Source: JADHUC01 sp964617665
Lineage (GTDB): Bacteria; Planctomycetota; Planctomycetia; Pirellulales; Pirellulaceae
NCBI GenBank assembly: GCA_964617665.1
Contig: CAZUAH010000428.1
Coordinates: forward strand, 1-12,054
Reading direction: 5' to 3'
Length of the DNA stretch: 12,054 bases
In this document: in pieces, positions 7,859 through 12,054 of the stretch
Layout: every line of letters begins with the position of its first letter
Position numbering within the stretch: position 1 is the stretch's first letter
Program-made: the position numbers and the translations under genes
Notes under the pieces: model-generated
Told to the model about the DNA's origin: nothing
Seen by the model: only the letters and a program-made list of their open reading frames with translations
Databases searched by the model: none

Positions 7859-7885
7859 TTGGACAGCGCCACTTTGAATGAGCCG

Positions 7886-7972
7886 TTTTGGGGGGGGGGC
7901 CCGCGGGTGTGGGGGCGCGCCGGGGGGGGGCCCCCCCCGGGTTTTTCCCGCAACCCCGGGGGGTCCCCACCA
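7886..7972. other. G/C homopolymer stretch, probable assembly or read-error artefact
   Basis: Homopolymers are packed together: T4 (7886-7889), G10 (7890-7899), G5 (7911-7915), G9 (7922-7930), C8 (7931-7938), T5 (7942-7946) and G6 (7958-7963). Nothing like this occurs elsewhere in the window. The G9/C8 block followed by a T-run resembles a terminator by composition, but it would leave almost no loop except by unpairing the centre. Low-quality read tails joined at a contig gap would produce such sequence. Confidence 0.55.
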
Positions 7973-8086
7973 ACCGGCCTCACTTGTTCAGGAAACCTCG
8001 TAATAGGCAGCGTTTGGGTTTCAACGTAGCCCTGTCCAACGGCAGCCGTCAGCTGATCGTCACTTGACAGCGGCCTGCATCAGCGG

Positions 8087-8108
8087 CACTGCTTGCCCGC
8101 CAGCAGTG
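8087..8108 (+). repeat. Perfect hairpin, 7-bp stem and 8-base loop (first)
   Basis: CACTGCT (8087-8093) is exactly complementary to AGCAGTG (8102-8108), with loop TGCCCGCC. There is no T-run after it. It could be an RNA structure or a dyad operator. A second hairpin of the same size begins 22 bases past its end. Confidence 0.5.
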
Positions 8109-8130
8109 AACGTCTCTGTACGCGGAGGAA

Positions 8131-8152
8131 CACGGCCAACAAATAGGCCGTG
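8131..8152 (+). repeat. Perfect hairpin, 7-bp stem and 8-base loop (second)
   Basis: CACGGCC (8131-8137) pairs exactly with GGCCGTG (8146-8152) around loop AACAAATA. The stem is GC-rich and stable. Like the first hairpin it lacks a T-run and is 22 bases long. Only the first three stem bases (CAC) are shared with the first, so these are not copies of one repeat. Confidence 0.55.
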
Positions 8153-8170
8153 CTAAACGCGTTCGGGGCG

Positions 8171-8334
8171 ACATCTCCTTTCAAAACAGCCTCTGGAGAT
8201 TCGGTGTGTAGTCGTAGGCCCGTCCGGAGGCACTCTGTATCTCGAAATCTCCCTCTTCCACTTCCTTGCCGTCTCCATTTCGTTGACAATGGAGACCCTG
8301 CTTTCAGTGCACAGGAAACATAAGGAGATTTCGA
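8171..8334 (+). promoter_or_regulatory. Structured mRNA leader with sequestered Shine-Dalgarno, candidate translational switch
   Basis: Segment D, GGAGATTTCGA (8324-8334), contains the Shine-Dalgarno and touches the ATG at 8335. It is exactly complementary over 11 bases to segment C, TCGAAATCTCC (8242-8252). Nested between them is a perfect 9-bp hairpin: GTCTCCATT (8271-8279), loop TCGTTGAC, AATGGAGAC (8288-8296). Upstream, segment B, GGAGATTCG (8195-8203), can pair with C through 7 bp, a bulged A8245 and 2 more bp. B can also pair with segment A, ATCTCC (8173-8178). A:B plus C:D would hide the ribosome-binding site; B:C would free it. The complementarities are read directly from the sequence; the switching, and any ligand or protein that drives it, is inference. 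It matches no riboswitch class I recognise. Confidence 0.6.
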
Positions 8335-11300
8335 ATGGTCCCAAGGCCCTTTCTAGGCGTGATGTTTGCGATCGTTGCCGCCAGTATCGGACTAGCCGCG
8401 GAGGATAACACGGACACCGACACAGACGGGATACGCGACCGCCATGAAGAGGTCCTTGGCACCGATCCTCACCATTCAGATGCCTTGCGTTCTGTGGTGG
8501 ACGAAGGGATTGAATCGGAGTCTCGGCGCGCACTGGGTACCTACGACGCCACAAAGGACTTCACGGATGTTGAATTCTGCCATGTCGGGGATGATCGTTA
8601 CCTGTGGCGTGTCACGTTTGTCGACATGCCGCGGCTGGAAGATACGGTTCTCCACTTGTACGTTGATGCTGATGCCGATTCCTCGACCGGACGGGAGGGC
8701 CCCGAAGGAGCCGCCAGCACGGGCACGGAGTACATGCTCAGCGTCGTAGGCGGTCGCGGGACGTCCAGCTTCTATGAGACCGAGGGGAATCGATCGACTG
8801 GTCCTCTAGTGTCCCACGCCATCGACGGCAATCAGGTGCTCGTTTCGGCCGACGTCGACCTGGGCCGCAACGAGCAGGGCGTCCGCTATGCACTGTACGT
8901 GCTCTGCCATACCACGACGAAGTCAGGCCGGAGTCCGGGTATGAGCGATTCCAGCGGCAAGCGGATAGTCTCGGCAATGCCAGTTTCGGACCGCAAGAAG
9001 ATCATGCGGCCGAGGGATTACAGCGAGAATCACGGCGTGCAGGCGACTTTCGGCCTGGACCTGCTGCGGGAGATCTTGCTCCAAGACGATGCCATCGTCG
9101 TCGCCCATGACCAGTTGAAGGCAGATGGCTTCAGCGTCGACCAGTTCACATCCCGCCGTTGGCCTCACGTCAGACGCGACGAAAACGATGCCCGAGTGTG
9201 GATAACGGCCCCTAAGCCCGGCAAGTACCACGTCGGCTTCATGATGTACGACGACGGTAACGACGAACGGGTCGGATTTTACATCGATGGTAAGTTCCAC
9301 GGCATCGCCGTATCGAATCAAGACAATAATCGGACTGGGCTGTACTGGCTGGAGCGGCCAGTCGAATTCCACGGCGGCGAACGCGTCGAACTTCGAGCAG
9401 CAGGTGCGGGCGGAAAACACGGGATTGCGAATATGCTGTTCCTTACTACTCCCCCAGAACCTCAAGGTATTCGCTTCGCCATCGAGCACCTGACATCCTT
9501 TGCCGACTTCAATAACCCTGGACGCGTCACCATATCGTGGACGACTTCCTGGCCCAGCCCGACTCGCTTCGAATACGGCAGCGACGACGAGTACGGCACT
9601 ATCATCGAGGATGAAGGCTACTGTCTGGTCCACCGTGTAGTGTTGGATGGTCTAGATCCAAACGCCGCATATCATGGCCGAGCGACAGGAGTGTCACGCG
9701 ACGGTTCTGCCTATCACAGTGACGACTTCGTATTTCGAGCCTCACCTTCGGCCGCTCCGGCAACAAGATCCGATACAGGCGTCGTCCCAATCAACGTCCA
9801 AAACCCATATGCGTTTGACGTGGAAGGGTGGGCAATCACGACTGGGATACCGTTCCCGCGTGGACAACTCGGCTCGACAGACCATGTGCGATTGCTGTCA
9901 GCTGGCCGTGAGGTTCCCGCACAAGTGCGTCTGACGGCGCGCTGGCCGGATGGAAGCGTCAAGTGGCTGCTCGTCACTTTCCTCGCTACGGCTCCTGCAG
10001 AAGGCCGAGGAGAGTACCAGTTGGAATTCGGACGCGACGTGCTTCGTTCAGCGCCATCACAGTGCGTAAACGTGGCCGAAGACGAAAACGCCGTGACCAT
10101 CGATACCGGCGCTCTCCGTTTTGGGATCGATTCGCACGGTAATCTCGCTGACATCGACGTCGGCGGGAAGACGCTGCTGCCAGCAAACGCGACCTGCGGA
10201 TCGTATGCTGTCGATGTGGATGGCGTCCGGTACAGCACTGGAGCAGGCAGTGCCGACGTTTCAATCGAAGAGGCCGGGCCGCTGCGTGTCGTCGTGAAAG
10301 TCATTTCGCATCTGACAGATCCAGATGCAGCGCGCCTGATGCGAGTTGAAAAGCGTATCGAGGCCTACCAGGGAGCAGCTCATATCCGCATTCACCATAC
10401 GCTGGTCGTGGATCAGCCCGACAAGTTTACTGAATTCGAGAAGTTGTCCTATCGGTTCCCATTGGCCGCAAAAGGAGGCATTTGGCAAGTCGCTACGGCA
10501 AAGGGCGAAACGGTTGTTCTCGACGCGTCGCAGAATTCGGTACATCAGAGATTCGACGACGAATTCGTGAGCAAGGGCGGCTCCGAAGAGAAGGTCGTCA
10601 AAGACCGGATCAACGGTTCGGTTGTCGCGCAAGGAGAAGGCGGTTGCGCAGTTGCCGTGCGCGACTTCTGGCAGAACTACCCGAAGGGATTTTCGCTTGA
10701 CAACGATGCAATTTCCATTGAACTGTGCCCTGATTTCGACGAAGGCTTGTATGACCAGTTTCCTTTCGAAAAGCAGGGCCACCAGCTCTACTACTACCTG
10801 CTCGACGGCAGCTATCGATGGAAACGAGGCATGTCCAAGACACACGAAATACTCTTGTGTTTCGAGCCGGCCGAGCGACGATCCGAAGTGTGCGCTTTGT
10901 TCCAGCGTCCGTTGCTGGCCACAGCATCACCGGAATGGTACTGCGACAGCAAAGCGTTTTACGATGTGGCTCCGCGCAACACCGAGCGTTTCACTTTGTA
11001 CGAGGAGGCGATTGATAAGAACCTTGCAGCGTATGCCGCGCGTCGCGAACAGCAGCGCGATTTTGGCATGATGAACTACGGCGACTGGTACGGCGAACGC
11101 GGAACAAACTGGGGCAACATTGAATACGACACCCAACACGCGTTCTTCCTCGAATACATCCGTTCGGGCAATCCCGACGCGTTCTTCCTCGGTGAAGCGA
11201 CCGAATTGCACAATCGTGACATCGACACGGTCCAATGGAGCGAGGATCCGCGCGAAGTCGGTGCAGTCTATGTCCACCAGATGTGTCATGTGGGCGAATA

Positions 11301-12054
11301 CTATGACAAGCCCGTGCCGGGCCATTTGGGATATCCGCGCGGCGGTTACACCGTCAGCCACGCTTGGACGGAAGGACATTTCGAGCATTACTTCCTGACC
11401 GGCGACCGCCGATCGTACGAGACCGGATGTGCGGTGGCGGATTTCTTCATTCGAAAGCAGCTCGGTCGGCCTTACGACTTCTCGACTTGCCGTACACCCG
11501 GTTGGCAGTTGATCATGCTGGCTGCGGCCTACGCGGCCACGAGTGACCCCTACTACTTGAACGCCGGTCGCGTGATTGTGGATCGTGTGCTGGAAACCCA
11601 GGAAACCAAACCGCGTCCGCTGCCCGCTTACCAAGCCGAAGGTCGGAAGCCGTATCAGTTGGGCGGTTGGTCGCGGATGATGGTCCCGGGGCACTGTCGT
11701 TGCGAGCCACGTCATCGAGGCAACGCCGGCTTCATGGTCGCAGTGCTGCTGGCCGGATTGAAATACTACCACGACGTCACGGACGACGAGCGAGTGAAGC
11801 AGGCCATCATCCAAGGCGCCCACTACCTGCTGGACGAAACCTACTCGGACGAGGTCCACGGTTTTCGCTACACGTCTTGTCCGGAAACCGGGTACCGAGC
11901 AGGGGCCTCGCCGTTGATGGTCGAAGGCGTCGCCCGCGCGTATCTTTGGACACGAGACGAGCGGTTCCGCCGAGTTCTTACCGAGGCCCTCCCGAGATCT
12001 GCGGGCGGCAGCGGCTACGGCAAGGGATTCTCGATGTACTATCGAATGGGGCCC
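8335..12054 (+). CDS. Secreted multidomain PL26/YetA-like exo-rhamnogalacturonan lyase-type protein (partial, runs off the window)
   Basis: The frame is open from ATG 8335 to the last base, at least 1240 codons, with AAGGAG (8322-8327) 7 bases before the ATG. A signal peptide covers residues 1-22. A calcium-binding, thrombospondin-3-like repeat follows (about 23-46, DTDTDGIRDRHEEVLGTDP). Two beta-sandwich-like regions come next: about 79-200 (LYVDADADSSTG at 109) and about 272-375 (PGKYHVGFMMYDDGNDERVG). An FN3-like module spans about 379-470 (RVTISWTTSWPSPTRFEYGS). From 483 onwards (VVPINVQNPYAFDVEGW, then RWPDGSVKWLLV) it resembles the PcRGLX/YetA-type RIFT-barrel start of family PL26. A central beta region and a helical, toroid-like part (from about 905, NYGDWYGERGTNWGNIEYD) follow. 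The family removes unsaturated disaccharides from rhamnogalacturonan I ends. Exact substrate is unproven, and I have not assigned catalytic residues. Confidence 0.75.
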   Translation, partial: MVPRPFLGVMFAIVAASIGLAAEDNTDTDTDGIRDRHEEVLGTDPHHSDALRSVVDEGIESESRRALGTYDATKDFTDVEFCHVGDDRYLWRVTFVDMPRLEDTVLHLYVDADADSSTGREGPEGAASTGTEYMLSVVGGRGTSSFYETEGNRSTGPLVSHAIDGNQVLVSADVDLGRNEQGVRYALYVLCHTTTKSGRSPGMSDSSGKRIVSAMPVSDRKKIMRPRDYSENHGVQATFGLDLLREILLQDDAIVVAHDQLKADGFSVDQFTSRRWPHVRRDENDARVWITAPKPGKYHVGFMMYDDGNDERVGFYIDGKFHGIAVSNQDNNRTGLYWLERPVEFHGGERVELRAAGAGGKHGIANMLFLTTPPEPQGIRFAIEHLTSFADFNNPGRVTISWTTSWPSPTRFEYGSDDEYGTIIEDEGYCLVHRVVLDGLDPNAAYHGRATGVSRDGSAYHSDDFVFRASPSAAPATRSDTGVVPINVQNPYAFDVEGWAITTGIPFPRGQLGSTDHVRLLSAGREVPAQVRLTARWPDGSVKWLLVTFLATAPAEGRGEYQLEFGRDVLRSAPSQCVNVAEDENAVTIDTGALRFGIDSHGNLADIDVGGKTLLPANATCGSYAVDVDGVRYSTGAGSADVSIEEAGPLRVVVKVISHLTDPDAARLMRVEKRIEAYQGAAHIRIHHTLVVDQPDKFTEFEKLSYRFPLAAKGGIWQVATAKGETVVLDASQNSVHQRFDDEFVSKGGSEEKVVKDRINGSVVAQGEGGCAVAVRDFWQNYPKGFSLDNDAISIELCPDFDEGLYDQFPFEKQGHQLYYYLLDGSYRWKRGMSKTHEILLCFEPAERRSEVCALFQRPLLATASPEWYCDSKAFYDVAPRNTERFTLYEEAIDKNLAAYAARREQQRDFGMMNYGDWYGERGTNWGNIEYDTQHAFFLEYIRSGNPDAFFLGEATELHNRDIDTVQWSEDPREVGAVYVHQMCHVGEYYDKPVPGHLGYPRGGYTVSHAWTEGHFEHYFLTGDRRSYETGCAVADFFIRKQLGRPYDFSTCRTPGWQLIMLAAAYAATSDPYYLNAGRVIVDRVLETQETKPRPLPAYQAEGRKPYQLGGWSRMMVPGHCRCEPRHRGNAGFMVAVLLAGLKYYHDVTDDERVKQAIIQGAHYLLDETYSDEVHGFRYTSCPETGYRAGASPLMVEGVARAYLWTRDERFRRVLTEALPRSAGGSGYGKGFSMYYRMGP

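Larger units (their letters stand above)
7859..8334. other. Intergenic region rich in inverted repeats
   Basis: This 476-base region lies between the small membrane protein and the large lyase-like gene. It holds the homopolymer stretch, two 22-base hairpins and the structured leader, each listed separately. A minus-strand open frame (8153-8554) crosses it and the start of the lyase-like gene, but has no recognisable content and is rejected. I found no convincing promoter here. TTGACA occurs at 8064-8069 and 8283-8288 without a suitable -10. Confidence 0.6.

Noticed and set aside
7922..7946. G9-C8 block followed by T5 as an intrinsic terminator
   Set aside because: It has the composition of a terminator, but the whole neighbourhood is abnormal homopolymer sequence and cannot be trusted.
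8283..8288. TTGACA overlapping the leader hairpin as a -35 box
   Set aside because: No acceptable -10 at 15-19 bases. The hexamer is explained by the hairpin loop and stem.
8153..8554. Minus-strand open frame across the leader and start of the lyase-like gene
   Set aside because: Basic, featureless translation opposite a supported gene with a strong ribosome-binding site.
10927..11859. Minus-strand open frame of 310 codons
   Set aside because: It is a shadow of the continuous plus-strand lyase-like frame and has no recognisable domain.

Overview
The window looks like chromosomal DNA from a planctomycete-type bacterium. This is inferred from gene content only: a Tad-like membrane anchor fused to a von Willebrand A domain, a fusion of PqqD-like, M50 protease and HlyD modules next to two HlyD-type adaptors, and a very large secreted polysaccharide-lyase-like protein. 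No rRNA, tRNA, CRISPR array, insertion sequence or phage gene was seen.

Layout. Bases 1-372 hold no supported gene. A TadG-like/VWA protein lies on the minus strand (373-1812). A 510-base divergent spacer (1813-2322) carries one candidate promoter for each direction. A tight plus-strand operon follows: a periplasmic HlyD/RND-type adaptor (2323-3255), a GAF-TM-HlyD adaptor (3246-4709, 10-base overlap) and a PqqD-M50-HlyD membrane protein (4710-6893, directly abutting). Next come an ArfB-type ribosome-rescue hydrolase (6997-7416) with its own good promoter, and a small two-helix membrane protein (7544-7858). A short stretch of G/C homopolymers (about 7886-7972) looks like an assembly fault. The last gene (8335 to the window end, still open) is at least 1240 residues: signal peptide, calcium-binding-type repeat, beta-sandwich modules, an FN3-like module and a PL26/YetA-like exo-rhamnogalacturonan-lyase-type region.

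How they work together. The three-gene operon probably builds an envelope complex. Its PqqD-like domain could recruit a peptide, the intramembrane M50 protease could process a protein or peptide, and three biotinyl-lipoyl/HlyD modules could bridge the periplasm. No ATPase, RND pump or outer-membrane channel is present here. The lyase-like protein would act outside the cytoplasm on pectin-like or other acidic polysaccharide.

The most notable non-coding signal is the leader of the lyase-like gene. An exact 11-base complement to its Shine-Dalgarno region (8242-8252 against 8324-8334) encloses a perfect 9-bp hairpin. A further upstream segment could compete for the same anti-Shine-Dalgarno strand. 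This has the layout of a translational switch, and two 22-base hairpins stand further upstream. I do not recognise it as a known riboswitch class.
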